Shown in pieces: positions 43,133 through 52,993 of a stretch of 64,000 nt of DNA. This DNA comes from Sphingopyxis sp. Its GTDB lineage: Bacteria; Pseudomonadota; Alphaproteobacteria; Sphingomonadales; Sphingomonadaceae. The position numbers and the translations under genes were made by a program. The stretch is from contig NZ_JAEULM010000002.1 of the NCBI RefSeq assembly GCF_016793825.1, positions 153,976-217,975 on the forward strand, in the 5' to 3' direction. Within the stretch, counting starts at the first letter, position 1, and each line of letters begins with the position of its first letter. The notes below the pieces were generated by a model that worked only from the letters and a program-made list of their open reading frames with translations, had not been told where the DNA came from and did no database searches.

Positions 43133-43399
43133 ATGGATTTCGATGACCAGCTCCGCCGCTATTTCGGTACCGCCGACCTGTCGGCCGTGCATCCCGAGGC
43201 CTTTGCCGCGGGGAGCGAACGGATGCGGGTCGATTTCGGGCTTGAGGCCAACGGTGGACGGCGCTTTGCGTTGTGGACGCTGATGCATATCCTGGGTGTC
43301 GCGCCCGATCTCGACGTGGCGTTCAAGGACGCCGCCGAAAGGGACGCGGCGCGCGATTTCATGGATATGTTCGACCGCGCGAACGAACGACCTGACTAG
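43133..43399 (+). CDS. Small conserved hypothetical protein
   Basis: An 88-residue soluble, acidic, helical protein (GRRFALWTLMHILGVAPDLD, ERDAARDFMDMFDRANERP). A strong GAGGAGG precedes the ATG, although very close to it. Divergent from fdhD, convergent with the TetR gene. No family recognised. Confidence 0.7.
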   Translation: MDFDDQLRRYFGTADLSAVHPEAFAAGSERMRVDFGLEANGGRRFALWTLMHILGVAPDLDVAFKDAAERDAARDFMDMFDRANERPD

Positions 43400-43426
43400 G
43401 TCGTACGGGCGCTGACGCCCTGAGCC

Positions 43427-44059
43427 TCAGTCGCCCGGCTTCCACGCCCGATAGAATGTATCGACCGCATCGTCGACGTCAGCCCGAAGCCGCGCGAGGT
43501 CGCGCGCTTCGGGCAGGCCGAGCAGCGCGAACTGATAGATGCCCGATTGGCAAAGGCCGGTGAACTGTTGCACGGCGCGCATCGGGTCGCCCATTCGCAG
43601 CTCGCCGCGCACCATCTTTTCGGCGACCCATTCGGCGGTGCGCGCCTTGCCGCGGCGGGGCCCGCGATCATAGAAGGTCTCGGCGAGATGGGGAAAGCGC
43701 TCGGCTTCGCCGACGACCAGCCGATAGAGCGACAGGATCGGCGTCGCGGTCAATTTGGTCACGAGAAGGTTGCCGAAGCGGTGAAGTACGTCCTGAACCG
43801 GCTCGTCGAGTGGAAGCTCGATCGACAGAAGCTGCCCATATTGCTCGACGATGTCATCGACCACCGCTTCGAACAGATCCTCCTTGGACGGGAAATAGCT
43901 CCACAAGGTGGTCTTTGACCCGCCCACCTTGCTTGCGATCGAGCTCATCGTCGTGCCGGCATACCCGTGCGCGAAGAAGGCGGAGCGGGCGGCGTCGACG
44001 AATGCCTTGCGTCGTTGCGCAGCGGGGTCGTCGAGCGCGACCGTACTATCTGGTATCAT
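43427..44059 (-). CDS. TetR/AcrR-family repressor, probably of the adjacent efflux operon
   Basis: A 210-residue TetR-type regulator with the N-terminal helix-turn-helix in SAFFAHGYAGTTMSSIASKV and GGSKTTLWSYFPSKEDLFEA (about 23-65), and a C-terminal TetR ligand domain. ATG 44059 suits the usual short lead to helix 1; an ATG at 44098 adds 13 residues. Divergent from an EmrAB-TolC-type efflux operon with a palindrome between them, the classic local-repressor arrangement. Confidence 0.92.
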   Translation of the reverse strand: MIPDSTVALDDPAAQRRKAFVDAARSAFFAHGYAGTTMSSIASKVGGSKTTLWSYFPSKEDLFEAVVDDIVEQYGQLLSIELPLDEPVQDVLHRFGNLLVTKLTATPILSLYRLVVGEAERFPHLAETFYDRGPRRGKARTAEWVAEKMVRGELRMGDPMRAVQQFTGLCQSGIYQFALLGLPEARDLARLRADVDDAVDTFYRAWKPGD

Positions 44060-44114
44060 TTCGATTGACAATGGAGTCTCCGGCGTCCAATGGCGCATGA
44101 TACCAGCTAGTATC
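44045..44114. promoter_or_regulatory. TetR operator candidates and efflux promoter region
   Basis: GATACCAGCTAGTATC (44099-44114) is a near-perfect 16-bp palindrome (GATAC/GTATC arms). A second copy, TACTATCTGGTATC, lies in reverse orientation at 44045-44058, overlapping the regulator's start codon. A consensus TTGACA (44065-44070) between them faces the efflux genes. Placement suggests that the repressor covers both divergent promoters. Confidence 0.6.
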
Positions 44115-44124
44115 GTTGGACGCC

Positions 44125-45543
44125 ATGCCTTATCGATTTTTCCTTTCCGCCGCTATTTTGGGCCTGGTTTCGGGCTGTGCGACCGTGCCCGATCTCGGCC
44201 CGAAGCCCGTTCCGGCCGCGGCGGCAGCGTTCGAGTCGTCGACCAGCTTCGGCGACGCGGACGGTGCCTGGCCCACCGAAGGCTGGTGGCAGGGCTTTGC
44301 CGATCGGCAGCTTGATGCGCTGATTGCCGAAGGACTCAACAGTTCGCCTGATCTCGCTACGGCCGCCGCCCGGGTGCGCGCCGCCGAAGGGATGGCGCAG
44401 CAGGCCGGGGCGGCATTGCTGCCGCGCGTTGGGGCGGAAGGCAGTGCCGGCGGTGTCCAGCAAAGCAAGAACATGGGGATTCCGCCGCAGTTCGTTCCCG
44501 AAGGCGTGCAGGATACGGGCCATGTTGCTGCGACCTTCAGCTTCGATCTCGACTTGTGGGGCAAGAACCGTGCCGCGCTCGCCGCCGCGACCTCGGACGC
44601 CGAGGCGGCGCGGGTCGATGCGGCGCAGGCGCGGTTGATGCTGACCACGGGCATCGCGTCGGCCTATGCCGATCTTGCCGCCTATTATCAGGCACTCGAC
44701 GTCGCGAAGGATGCCGTGCGCGTGCGTTCGGCGAGCGCCAACGTGTCGGCAAGACGCGCCGCCGCCGGAATCGAAAACCAGTCGGCCGAGCGGCAGGCCG
44801 AAAGCCGCGCCGCGGCCGCTCGCGCCGACGTGGTCGCGCTCGAAGAGGCCATCGCCACGACGCGAAACCGCCTTGCCGCGCTCATCGGCGCCGGTCCCGA
44901 CCGCGGGCTTGCGATCACGCGGCCGACGCTGGCATCGCCGGGCATGGCCTTGCCGCCGCAGGCGGGCATCGACCTTGTCGGCCGGCGTCCCGACATCGTG
45001 GCCGCCCGACTGCGGGCCGACGCCGCCGCGAAACGAATCGACGTCGCGCGCGCCGATTTCTATCCGAACATCAACCTGTCGGCGCTTGTCGGGTTTCAGT
45101 CGCTGGGTCTTTCCAACCTGTTCAAGTCGGGATCCGAATATGGCAACGGCGGCGTCGCGATCAGCCTGCCGGTGTTCGATGGCGGTCGGCTGCAAGGGCG
45201 CTATCGTGGCGCGCGCGCCGAGTTCGACAGCGCGGTGGCCAATTATGATCGCACGCTGATCGCGGCGTTGCGCGACGTCGCCGACATCGTTGCCAGCCGC
45301 GCCGCAACGGAACGCCAACTCGCCGATCGCCAGGAAGCGTTGAAGGCCGCGACGGACGCCGCCGGGATTGCGGGCCTGCGGTATCGCGCGGGCCTGTCGA
45401 ACCAGCTTCCGCAGCTGACAGCCGAAGACAGCATGACGCAACTCGCGCGGCAGGTGGCCGACCTCGAGGCGCGCCGACTTTCGCTCGATATCGCTCTGAT
45501 CCGCGCGCTCGGCGGCGGCTATCAGGGCAGAACAGGAGAATGA
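44125..45543 (+). CDS. Outer-membrane efflux lipoprotein (NodT/OprM family, TolC-type)
   Basis: A 472-residue OMF with a lipoprotein signal (FFLSAAILGLVSGCAT, lipid-anchored Cys at residue 17). Two OEP repeats are visible: EGWWQGFADRQLDALIAEGL with FSFDLDLWGKNRAAL, and LVGRRPDIVAARLRADAAAK with ADFYPNINLSALVGF. It forms the outer-membrane channel of the three-gene pump. Its stop overlaps the next gene's first ATG. Confidence 0.93.
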   Translation: MPYRFFLSAAILGLVSGCATVPDLGPKPVPAAAAAFESSTSFGDADGAWPTEGWWQGFADRQLDALIAEGLNSSPDLATAAARVRAAEGMAQQAGAALLPRVGAEGSAGGVQQSKNMGIPPQFVPEGVQDTGHVAATFSFDLDLWGKNRAALAAATSDAEAARVDAAQARLMLTTGIASAYADLAAYYQALDVAKDAVRVRSASANVSARRAAAGIENQSAERQAESRAAAARADVVALEEAIATTRNRLAALIGAGPDRGLAITRPTLASPGMALPPQAGIDLVGRRPDIVAARLRADAAAKRIDVARADFYPNINLSALVGFQSLGLSNLFKSGSEYGNGGVAISLPVFDGGRLQGRYRGARAEFDSAVANYDRTLIAALRDVADIVASRAATERQLADRQEALKAATDAAGIAGLRYRAGLSNQLPQLTAEDSMTQLARQVADLEARRLSLDIALIRALGGGYQGRTGE

Positions 45544-45545
45544 CG

Positions 45546-46715
45546 ATGGCCGAAGATACGGCTGCGGCGCCCGCACAGCCTCCCCACGAATCTCCCGAAA
45601 CCGCGTCCGAGAACAATGGCGCGGCGCAGGCGACGCGCAAGAAGTTCCTCCGCATCCTTGCGATTGCCGTCGTGTCGATCGCGCTGATCTGGGGCGCCTG
45701 GTACTTCCTGACGCAGGCGGGCCGCGTATCGACCGACAATGCCTATGTCGGGGCAGACTCGGCGACGGTGACGGCACTGATCTCGGCACCGGTCAAGGAG
45801 GTCCGCGTCAGTGGCACCCAGACGGTGAAGAAAGGCGATGTCCTTGTGGTGCTCGACGATGCCGATGCCCGGCTTGCCGTCGCCGATGCCGAGGCGGCGT
45901 TGCGTCAGGCGCGCCAGCGTTACGGGCAAGCGAGCGCGAGTGCCGACGCCGCCCGGTCGCGCGTGGCGGCGCGGGGCGCCGATATCTCGCAGGCCCGCGC
46001 GCGGATGCGCGATGCCGACGCCGCGGTCGCGAAGGCGCGCGCGGAGCTTGCGCGTCGCGAAAGCCTGTCGGGCACCGGGGCCGTGTCGGCCGAAGAACTG
46101 ACTGCCGCGCGGACCGCGCTGGCGTCAGCGTCGGCGGCGCGCGATCTGGCCGCAGCCTCGATCGCCTCCGCCGAAGCCACCCGTGGTTCGGCAAGCGGCG
46201 ATCTCGGCGCCGCGGAAGCACTCGTCCGCGGTACGACGATCAATTCCGCTCCCGATGTCGCGGCGGCGCAGGCGCGGCTGGACAAGGCCCAGCTTGACCT
46301 CGAACGTACGGTCGTGCGCGCGCCCGTCGACGGCATTGTCACCAACAAGCAGGTTCAGGTGGGCCAGCGGATCGCAGCGGGCGCCCCGATCATGGTCGTG
46401 GTTCCGGTGGCGACGGCGTATGTCGATGCCAATTTCAAGGAAAGCCAGTTCAAGCGCATTCGTATTGGCCAGCCGGTCGAGCTGACGTCCGACTATTATG
46501 GCGGCGATGTCGTATTTCGCGGCAAGGTGGTCGGGATCGCCGGAGGCACCGGCGCGGCCTTCTCGCTGATCCCCGCACAAAATGCGACGGGCAACTGGGT
46601 GAAGGTCGTCCAGCGCCTGCCGGTTCGCATCGCGCTCGATCCCCGGGACCTCAAGGACCACCCGCTCCGCGTCGGCCTGTCGATGGAAGCGACGATCGAC
46701 ACGCGCGAAAAGTGA
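45546..46715 (+). CDS. emrA: HlyD/EmrA-family membrane fusion protein
   Basis: A 389-residue periplasmic adaptor: one N-terminal helix (ILAIAVVSIALIWGAWYFLT, about 37-56), STDNAYVGADSATVTALISA (biotinyl-lipoyl half), a long alanine-rich coiled coil (about 105-230), then VRAPVDGIVTNKQVQVGQRI. It links the MFS pump to the outer-membrane channel. AGGAG is 8 nt before ATG 45546, so this start is chosen over ATG 45540, which would overlap the upstream stop. Confidence 0.93.
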   Translation: MAEDTAAAPAQPPHESPETASENNGAAQATRKKFLRILAIAVVSIALIWGAWYFLTQAGRVSTDNAYVGADSATVTALISAPVKEVRVSGTQTVKKGDVLVVLDDADARLAVADAEAALRQARQRYGQASASADAARSRVAARGADISQARARMRDADAAVAKARAELARRESLSGTGAVSAEELTAARTALASASAARDLAAASIASAEATRGSASGDLGAAEALVRGTTINSAPDVAAAQARLDKAQLDLERTVVRAPVDGIVTNKQVQVGQRIAAGAPIMVVVPVATAYVDANFKESQFKRIRIGQPVELTSDYYGGDVVFRGKVVGIAGGTGAAFSLIPAQNATGNWVKVVQRLPVRIALDPRDLKDHPLRVGLSMEATIDTREK

Positions 46716-46723
46716 TCTGAGCC

Positions 46724-48268
46724 ATGGCCAGCGCTGCCGCCCAGCCCCTGCCCACCGAACCGCAACCGCTGACCGGCGTGCGGCTGCTTGTCGCGGCCTT
46801 CGCGCTTGCGCTCGCCAACTTCGTCGTGGTGCTCGACACCACGATCGCCAACGTGTCGGTGCCGCACATCGCGGGCGGACTGGCGGTGTCGCCGACGCAG
46901 GGCACTTGGGTGATCACCAGCTATGCGGTCGCCGATGCGATCAGCGTTCCGCTGACCGGATGGCTGGCCTCGCGGTTCGGCACGGTACGCTGGTTCATCT
47001 TCTCGATCATCGGATTCGGATTCTTCTCGTTCCTGTGCGGTGTGTCGCGCACGCTCGATGCGCTGATCCTGTTCCGCGTGTTGCAGGGGCTTTCTGGCGG
47101 GCCGTTGATGCCGCTGTCGCAGATCTTGCTGCTGCGCATCTTTCCCAAGGAAAAGGCCGGGGTCGGCCTGGCGATCTGGGCGATGACGACAACGACGGCG
47201 CCGATCCTCGGGCCGATTCTGGGCGGGCTGATCAGCGACAACTGGTCTTGGCCGTGGATCTTTTTCATCAACCTGCCGGTCGTCGCCATATGCGCCTTTG
47301 GGGTGTTCAGCCTGCTGTCGCCGTTCGAGACCAAGCGGGAAAAGGCACGGATCGACGTCGTCGGGCTGATCCTGCTCGTCGTCTCGGTCGGCGCTTTCCA
47401 GATCATGCTCGACACGGGGCGCGAGCATGACTGGTTCGGATCGGCGTGGATCGTCGGGCTTGCGGTCGTCGCGGCGATCAGCTTTGCCGCGTTCGTCATC
47501 TGGGAATTGACCGATGCCAATCCCGTCGTGGACCTCCGCGTGTTCCGGTTCCGCGGTTTCAGCTTCGCGACGCTGGCAATATCGCTTGGCTTTGGGGCCT
47601 TCTTTGCACAGGTCGTCCTTACGCCCCTCTGGTTGCAGCAGGTTGCCGGATATACGGCGACGGAAACCGGCTTCGTCGTCGCCTGGCTCGGGGTGTTCGC
47701 GGTGCTGCTCTCGCCCGTCGCGGCTGGCCTGATCGGCAAGATCGACGTCCGGCTGACCGTCTTTGCGGGAATCATCTGGATGGCGGTGATTTCGGTCATG
47801 CGCGCAAGCTGGAACGCCGATGTCGACTATTGGACGCTCGCCTTGCCGCACGTCCTGCAGGGTCTTGGCATGCCCTTCTTCTTTGTCGGGCTGACCGCGC
47901 TTGCGCTGAGTTCGGTGCCGGCCCAGCATCAGACGTCGGCGGCGGGGCTCATGAGCTTTCTGCGAACGCTATGCGGCGCGATCGGGACCGCGATCGCGAC
48001 GACGGCCTGGGACGATGCCAGTCGGACGTCCCGATCCGAACTGGTGTCATCGCTCAACAATCCCGAGGCGACCCTGACCTCGCTGCAGAGCGCCGGGTTG
48101 ACGATCGAACAGGCGCGAGCGGTCCTCGACCGATTGGTCGAAGGACAGGCGGCGACGCTTGGCGTGCTGCATCTCTTCCTGGCGTCGGGCGTCGTCTTCG
48201 TGATCGCGGGCGCTGCTGTCTGGCTGGCGCCGCGACCGAAACAGATATCGATGGGTGCCTCGCACTAG
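46724..48268 (+). CDS. emrB: DHA2-family MFS drug transporter, EmrB-like
   Basis: A 514-residue, 14-helix proton-driven exporter. The DHA2 motif [19 protein letters not shown] is at about 40-58, [12 protein letters not shown] follows, and the motif-C region [20 protein letters not shown] is at about 158-177. Last gene of the OMF-EmrA-EmrB operon, 8 bp after emrA. Its stop overlaps the convergent VOC gene stop in a shared CTAG. Confidence 0.94.
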   Translation: MASAAAQPLPTEPQPLTGVRLLVAAFALALANFVVVLDTTIANVSVPHIAGGLAVSPTQGTWVITSYAVADAISVPLTGWLASRFGTVRWFIFSIIGFGFFSFLCGVSRTLDALILFRVLQGLSGGPLMPLSQILLLRIFPKEKAGVGLAIWAMTTTTAPILGPILGGLISDNWSWPWIFFINLPVVAICAFGVFSLLSPFETKREKARIDVVGLILLVVSVGAFQIMLDTGREHDWFGSAWIVGLAVVAAISFAAFVIWELTDANPVVDLRVFRFRGFSFATLAISLGFGAFFAQVVLTPLWLQQVAGYTATETGFVVAWLGVFAVLLSPVAAGLIGKIDVRLTVFAGIIWMAVISVMRASWNADVDYWTLALPHVLQGLGMPFFFVGLTALALSSVPAQHQTSAAGLMSFLRTLCGAIGTAIATTAWDDASRTSRSELVSSLNNPEATLTSLQSAGLTIEQARAVLDRLVEGQAATLGVLHLFLASGVVFVIAGAAVWLAPRPKQISMGASH

Positions 48269-48693
48269 TCCCCTTTGGCAAAGAGCAACCCAAGGTCGGC
48301 GAACGCCTTGAACTCCAGCGCATTGCCGGCGGGGTCGAGAAAGAACATCGTCGACTGTTCACCGGGCTGGCCGGGAAAGCGCGTATGGGGTTCGATGACG
48401 AAGCCGACATCGTGCGCCTTCAGGCGGTCGGCGAGTGCTTGCCATTCCGTGGGCGGCAATACGACGCCGAAGTGCGGTACCGGAACCGCGTGACCGTCGA
48501 CAGCATTATGCCCCGTGATGCGTTCGCGCCGGTCGACGCGGTGCGCGACGATCTGATGGCCATAGAGGTTGAAGTCGATCCAGTCGGTGTCGCTTCGCCC
48601 TTCGGGACAGTCAAGGATGGTGCCGTAGAAATGGCGCGCGGCGTCCAGGTCATCGACGGGAAAGGCGATATGGAAGGGCGCAAGACTGGTCAT
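48265..48693 (-). CDS. VOC-family (glyoxalase/bleomycin-resistance) protein
   Basis: A 142-residue protein with two VOC modules: [20 protein letters not shown] (His ligand position, residue 8) and [19 protein letters not shown], ending [20 protein letters not shown] (Glu ligand). It resembles the extradiol-dioxygenase-like subgroup, but substrate is unknown. Convergent with the efflux operon and 79 bp from the ABC-F gene. Confidence 0.85.
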   Translation of the reverse strand: MTSLAPFHIAFPVDDLDAARHFYGTILDCPEGRSDTDWIDFNLYGHQIVAHRVDRRERITGHNAVDGHAVPVPHFGVVLPPTEWQALADRLKAHDVGFVIEPHTRFPGQPGEQSTMFFLDPAGNALEFKAFADLGLLFAKGD

Positions 48694-48772
48694 CGGGCCC
48701 GTTTGCCGCAACCGCGTCCGGATTGCCACCCCGGGGTTGGGCTGGCGCGCGGAACATGCTAGGCGCGCGCGC

Positions 48773-50653
48773 ATGCTGACAATCAACGGAATCACCGTAC
48801 GCCTTGGTGGGCGCGCCATCCTCGAACGCGCCACCGCGAGCCTGCCTGCCAGAAGCCGGGTCGGGCTGATCGGCAGGAACGGGGCGGGCAAGTCGACGCT
48901 GATGAAGGTCATGATCGGCCAGTTGGAGGCTGACGAGGGCAGCATCGACATGCCGCGCAAGACGCGCGTCGGCTATATCGCGCAGGAAGCGCCAAGCGGC
49001 ACCGCGACGCCGTTCGAAACCGTGCTCGCCGCCGATACCGAGCGCGCCACACTGCTGGCGGCGTCCGAGAGCGAGCAGGATCCGCACAAGCTGGGAGACA
49101 TCCACGAGCGGTTGATCGCGATCGACGCCTATACCGCGCCCGCGCGGGCGGCGCGCATCCTGATCGGGCTGGGCTTCGACGAGGCCATGCAGGCGCAGCC
49201 GCTCGACAACTTTTCAGGCGGCTGGAAGATGCGCGTCGCGCTCGCGGCGCTGCTGTTTTCGAACCCCGACCTGCTGCTGCTCGACGAACCGTCGAATCAT
49301 CTCGACCTCGAAGCGACCTTGTGGCTCGAGAATTTCCTGCGCGCCTATCCGGGCCAGCTTGTCGTCATCAGCCACGAGCGCGACCTGCTCAACAATGTCG
49401 TCGACAATATCCTGCACCTCGAAGGCGGCAAGGTGACGCTCTATGCCGGCGGCTACGATGCGTTCGAGCGCCAGCGTGCCGAACGCGCGGCACAACTCGC
49501 GGCGGCGAAGGCGTCGCAGGATGCGCAGCGCGCCAAGTTGCAGGACTATATCGCTCGGAACAGCGCGCGCGCCTCGACCGCGAAACAGGCGCAATCCCGT
49601 GCGAAGCTGCTCGCCAGGATGCAGCCGATCGCCGCGCTGGCCGAGGACCAGACGCTGGCGTTCGATTTCCCGAGCCCGGACGAGTTGAAACCGCCGCTGA
49701 TCACGCTCGATCTCGCAAGTGTCGGCTATGCCGATCGTCCGGTGCTTCAGCGGCTCAACCTGCGGATCGACCCCGACGACCGGATCGCGCTGCTTGGTCG
49801 CAACGGCAACGGCAAGACGACATTGGCGCGCCTGCTCGCGGCGCAACTGGCGCCGATGGCCGGTTCGATGGCGGCGTCGGGCAAGATGCGCGTGGGCTAT
49901 TTCACGCAGTATCAGGTCGAAGAACTCGACGGCAGCGACACGCCGCTCGCGCATATGACGCGCATCATGGAGGGCAAGACGCAGGCTGCGGTCCGCGCTC
50001 AGCTCGGCCGGTTCGGGTTTTCGGGCAACAAGGCGACGACGCAGGTGGCGAAGCTTTCGGGCGGCGAACGGGCGCGGCTCGCGCTTGCGCTCATCACGCG
50101 CGACGCGCCGCATCTGCTCATCCTCGACGAACCGACCAACCATCTCGACGTCGATGCGCGCGAGGCACTGGTGCAGGCGCTCAACGGCTTCGACGGCGCC
50201 GTGGTCCTGGTCAGCCATGACCGCCACATGCTCGAACTCACCGCCGACCGGCTGGTGCTGGTCGATGACGGCACCGCACGCGAATATGCCGGCAGCATGG
50301 ACGATTATGTCGCGATGATCCTCGGCAAGTCGACCGCGAGCGACGCCGCCGGGGCGGCGCAGGCGAAGCCGAAGGATGCCAGGCTCGCGCGACAGGAGGC
50401 CGCCAGGGCCCGCGAGGCGCAAGCGACGCTACGCCAGTCGGCCAAGGACCATGAAACGCGCGCAGCGAAGCTCGCGCAACAGGTCAGCGCGATCGACCGG
50501 GCGATGTTCGACCCCGCGAGCGCCGAACCCGCGCTCGCCAAGCTGACGATGGGCGACCTCGCGCAGCGCCGCGGTAAATTCGCCGCCGAGCTTGAGGCGG
50601 TGGAAGCCGCGTGGATGGAAGCGCTGGAGGCGATCGAGACGGCTGCCGCCTGA
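48773..50653 (+). CDS. ABC-F family ATPase
   Basis: A 626-residue soluble protein with two ABC domains: Walker [13 protein letters not shown] (about 35) and [12 protein letters not shown] (about 342), signatures [12 protein letters not shown] and [12 protein letters not shown], Walker [21 protein letters not shown] and [21 protein letters not shown] linker of about 80 residues joins them and a C-terminal coiled coil (about 525-620) follows, the Uup/YheS-like layout. Acts on ribosomes. No Shine-Dalgarno is evident. Confidence 0.93.
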   Translation: MLTINGITVRLGGRAILERATASLPARSRVGLIGRNGAGKSTLMKVMIGQLEADEGSIDMPRKTRVGYIAQEAPSGTATPFETVLAADTERATLLAASESEQDPHKLGDIHERLIAIDAYTAPARAARILIGLGFDEAMQAQPLDNFSGGWKMRVALAALLFSNPDLLLLDEPSNHLDLEATLWLENFLRAYPGQLVVISHERDLLNNVVDNILHLEGGKVTLYAGGYDAFERQRAERAAQLAAAKASQDAQRAKLQDYIARNSARASTAKQAQSRAKLLARMQPIAALAEDQTLAFDFPSPDELKPPLITLDLASVGYADRPVLQRLNLRIDPDDRIALLGRNGNGKTTLARLLAAQLAPMAGSMAASGKMRVGYFTQYQVEELDGSDTPLAHMTRIMEGKTQAAVRAQLGRFGFSGNKATTQVAKLSGGERARLALALITRDAPHLLILDEPTNHLDVDAREALVQALNGFDGAVVLVSHDRHMLELTADRLVLVDDGTAREYAGSMDDYVAMILGKSTASDAAGAAQAKPKDARLARQEAARAREAQATLRQSAKDHETRAAKLAQQVSAIDRAMFDPASAEPALAKLTMGDLAQRRGKFAAELEAVEAAWMEALEAIETAAA

Positions 50654-50742
50654 TCGGACTCGATAGGGATTGCCCGACCGGGGCGAACGGGTGAGGTTGT
50701 CCTGTCCGAATCGCCGTCCGAATCGTCAGGGAAAACAGTCCG

Positions 50743-51249
50743 ATGTCTTTGCTTCTGTCCTTGCTGCTTGCGGCCGATCCCGCGGTCATCGTCCCCGCCC
50801 GGCAAAGTCCGCCGCGACGTGTCTATTGCAGCGACGACTGCATCTCGCCCGTCGAAGCGGTGACCTATGCTTCCTATCTGGCGCCGAAGGCCGGGATCGC
50901 CGGAACATTCCGCATGGACGTGAAGGCGGTCGGTGAGCGGGAGGGCATGTATTATCTGGATTCCGAAACCGACTATCGCGATCGCAACTGCCTGACGATC
51001 GCGGTACCCGCGGCGGTGATGGCCAAGCTGGCACAGGGAGAGGGGCTCGCTGCCGTCGAAAGGCGCTTCAAGGGACGCACGATCATGGTCCGCGGCGTCG
51101 CGCAGCGCGTCCGGATCGGCTTTTTCGACGCCGCCGGAAAGCCAACCGACAAATATTATTATCAGGTGCAGGTGCGGATCGGCCGGAGCGAACAGATTGC
51201 GACGCGCAGCGGCTTGATCAATGACAAGGAGCTGTCGAGAACCCCGTGA
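50743..51249 (+). CDS. Hypothetical exported protein
   Basis: A 168-residue protein with a short hydrophobic start (SLLLSLLLAADPAVIV), a CSDDC pair (about 29-33) and mixed strands (AGIAGTFRMDVKAVGEREGM, GRTIMVRGVAQRVRIGFFD) that look like an OB-like or nucleic-acid-binding beta barrel. No family assigned. Located between ABC-F and the hppD promoter. Confidence 0.72.
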   Translation: MSLLLSLLLAADPAVIVPARQSPPRRVYCSDDCISPVEAVTYASYLAPKAGIAGTFRMDVKAVGEREGMYYLDSETDYRDRNCLTIAVPAAVMAKLAQGEGLAAVERRFKGRTIMVRGVAQRVRIGFFDAAGKPTDKYYYQVQVRIGRSEQIATRSGLINDKELSRTP

Positions 51250-51298
51250 CCCCGCGGAGACTCCGGTTTGCGTGGCAACCGGCCGCTCTGTCTGATCA

Positions 51299-51342
51299 TT
51301 GACTCCCCCTGCCCCTTCCCTCATAATAGTTTCAATTGAAAC
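51299..51342 (+). promoter_or_regulatory. hppD promoter with palindromic operator at the start site
   Basis: TTGACT (51299-51304), a 17-bp spacer and CATAAT (51322-51327) form a good sigma70-type promoter. Immediately downstream lies a perfect 14-bp palindrome GTTTCAATTGAAAC (51329-51342) spanning the expected start of transcription, 17 bp before the ATG. The size and type fit a MarR-family repressor (inferred). Confidence 0.7.
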
Positions 51343-51359
51343 CATATGAAGGACTGACC

Positions 51360-52448
51360 ATGGCCGATCTGTTCGAAAACCCGCTGGGCCTCGACGGCTT
51401 CGAGTTCGTCGAATTTTCGGCGCCCGAGAAAGGCATGCTCGAACCGGTGTTTCAGGCGATGGGCTTTACCGAGGTCGCGCGTCATCGGTCGAAGGATGTC
51501 CAGCTTTGGCGGCAGGGCGGCATCAACCTGATCGCCAATTACGAGCCCCGATCGCCGGCCGCATACTTCGCCGCCGAACATGGTCCGTCGGCGTGCGGGA
51601 TGGGCTGGCGGGTGCGCGATGCTGCAAAGGCCTATGCCGAAGCAATTGCGCGCGGCGCCGAGCCGGTCGAGGTCAACCCCGGCCCGATGGAACTGCGCCT
51701 GCCGGCAATCCGCGGCATCGGCGGCTCGATCATCTATCTGATCGACCGTTACGGCGACGACCTGTCGATCTATGACATCGACTTCCTTTACAAAGAGGGC
51801 GTCGATCGCCACCCCGTCGGTGCGGGGATGCAGTTGATCGATCACCTGACACACAATGTCTATGGTGGCCGCATGGCGCATTGGGCGGCGTTTTATGAGC
51901 GCATCGCGGGTTTCCGCGAGATCCGTTATTTCGACATCAAGGGTGAATATACCGGCCTCACGTCAAAGGCGATGACGGCGCCCGACGGCAAGATCCGCAT
52001 TCCGCTCAATGAAGAGGGCGCCGGCGGCAAAGGTCAGATCGAGGAATATCTGCGCGCTTATAATGGCGAGGGTATTCAGCATATCGCCTTCAGCTGCGAC
52101 GATCTCTACGCCGCGTGGGACAAGTTGAAGGCGCTCGGCAACCCCTTCGCCCCGTCGCCGCCGGCGACCTACTACGAGATGCTCGACGAGCGCTTGCCGG
52201 GCCATGGCGAACCGGTCGAAGGCCTGCAATCGCGCGGCATCCTGCTCGACGGCTCGACGACCGAAGGCGATCCGCGCCTGTTGCTCCAGATTTTCGGCCA
52301 GACCGTGATCGGTCCGGTCTTCTTCGAATTCATCCAGCGCAAGAAGGACGAAGGCTTCGGCGAAGGCAATTTCACCGCGCTGTTCAAGTCGATGGAGATG
52401 GACCAGATTCGCCGCGGTGCGCTGAATGTCGAGGAGCCCGCCGAATGA
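51360..52448 (+). CDS. hppD: 4-hydroxyphenylpyruvate dioxygenase HppD
   Basis: A 362-residue Fe(II) dioxygenase. Ligands in context: His in [20 protein letters not shown] (about 164), His in [11 protein letters not shown] (about 243), Glu in FFEFIQRK (about 322), with [15 protein letters not shown] between. It converts 4-hydroxyphenylpyruvate to homogentisate in tyrosine breakdown. ATG 51360 has AAGGA 7 nt upstream. The stop overlaps the next gene by 4 nt. Confidence 0.96.
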   Translation: MADLFENPLGLDGFEFVEFSAPEKGMLEPVFQAMGFTEVARHRSKDVQLWRQGGINLIANYEPRSPAAYFAAEHGPSACGMGWRVRDAAKAYAEAIARGAEPVEVNPGPMELRLPAIRGIGGSIIYLIDRYGDDLSIYDIDFLYKEGVDRHPVGAGMQLIDHLTHNVYGGRMAHWAAFYERIAGFREIRYFDIKGEYTGLTSKAMTAPDGKIRIPLNEEGAGGKGQIEEYLRAYNGEGIQHIAFSCDDLYAAWDKLKALGNPFAPSPPATYYEMLDERLPGHGEPVEGLQSRGILLDGSTTEGDPRLLLQIFGQTVIGPVFFEFIQRKKDEGFGEGNFTALFKSMEMDQIRRGALNVEEPAE

Positions 52449-52990
52449 CGAGCCCGATCAAACTCGGCGGCGTCCACCACGCCGCCTATCGCTGCAAGGA
52501 TGCGAAAGAGACGGTCGATTGGTACGAGCGGATGCTTGGCATGACCTATACGACGGCCTTTGCCGAGGATCATGTGCCGTCGACCGGCGAATATGACCCC
52601 TATATGCATGTCTTTCTCGATGCGGGGAATGGCAACATCCTGGCGTTCTTCGAGCTGCCCAACCAGCCGGTCATGGGACGCGACGAAAATACGCCGGCGT
52701 GGGTCCAGCATCTGGCGTTCAAGGTCGGCAGCTATGACGAACTGACGCAGGCGAAGGCGCATCTGGTGGCGAACGGCGTCGACGTGCTCGGCCCGACGCA
52801 TCATGGCATCTTCAAGTCGATCTATTTCTTCGACCCCAATGGCCATCGTGTCGAACTGGCGTGCGACATCGGCACCGCCGAACAATATGCCGAACTGCGC
52901 CGTGTCGCGCCGCTGATGCTCGACGAATGGAGCCAGACCAAGAAGGCGCCGCGCCACGCCGACTGGCTGCACCAGGCGGCGAACGAGTAG
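52445..52990 (+). CDS. VOC-family dioxygenase-like protein coupled to hppD
   Basis: A 181-residue single VOC domain pair with a complete potential 2-His-1-Glu site: His in [10 protein letters not shown] (about 10-11), His in WVQHLAFKV (about 99), Glu in [10 protein letters not shown] (about 140). It starts on the ATGA overlap with hppD, so both are co-translated. No homogentisate-pathway enzyme that I know of matches it. An accessory dioxygenase or isomerase in tyrosine catabolism is inferred. Confidence 0.86.
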   Translation: MTSPIKLGGVHHAAYRCKDAKETVDWYERMLGMTYTTAFAEDHVPSTGEYDPYMHVFLDAGNGNILAFFELPNQPVMGRDENTPAWVQHLAFKVGSYDELTQAKAHLVANGVDVLGPTHHGIFKSIYFFDPNGHRVELACDIGTAEQYAELRRVAPLMLDEWSQTKKAPRHADWLHQAANE

Positions 52991-52993
52991 GAC

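Noticed and set aside
48265-48268. Shared CTAG stop between convergent efflux and VOC genes
   Set aside because: A compact arrangement but common by chance in dense genomes; no functional claim is justified.
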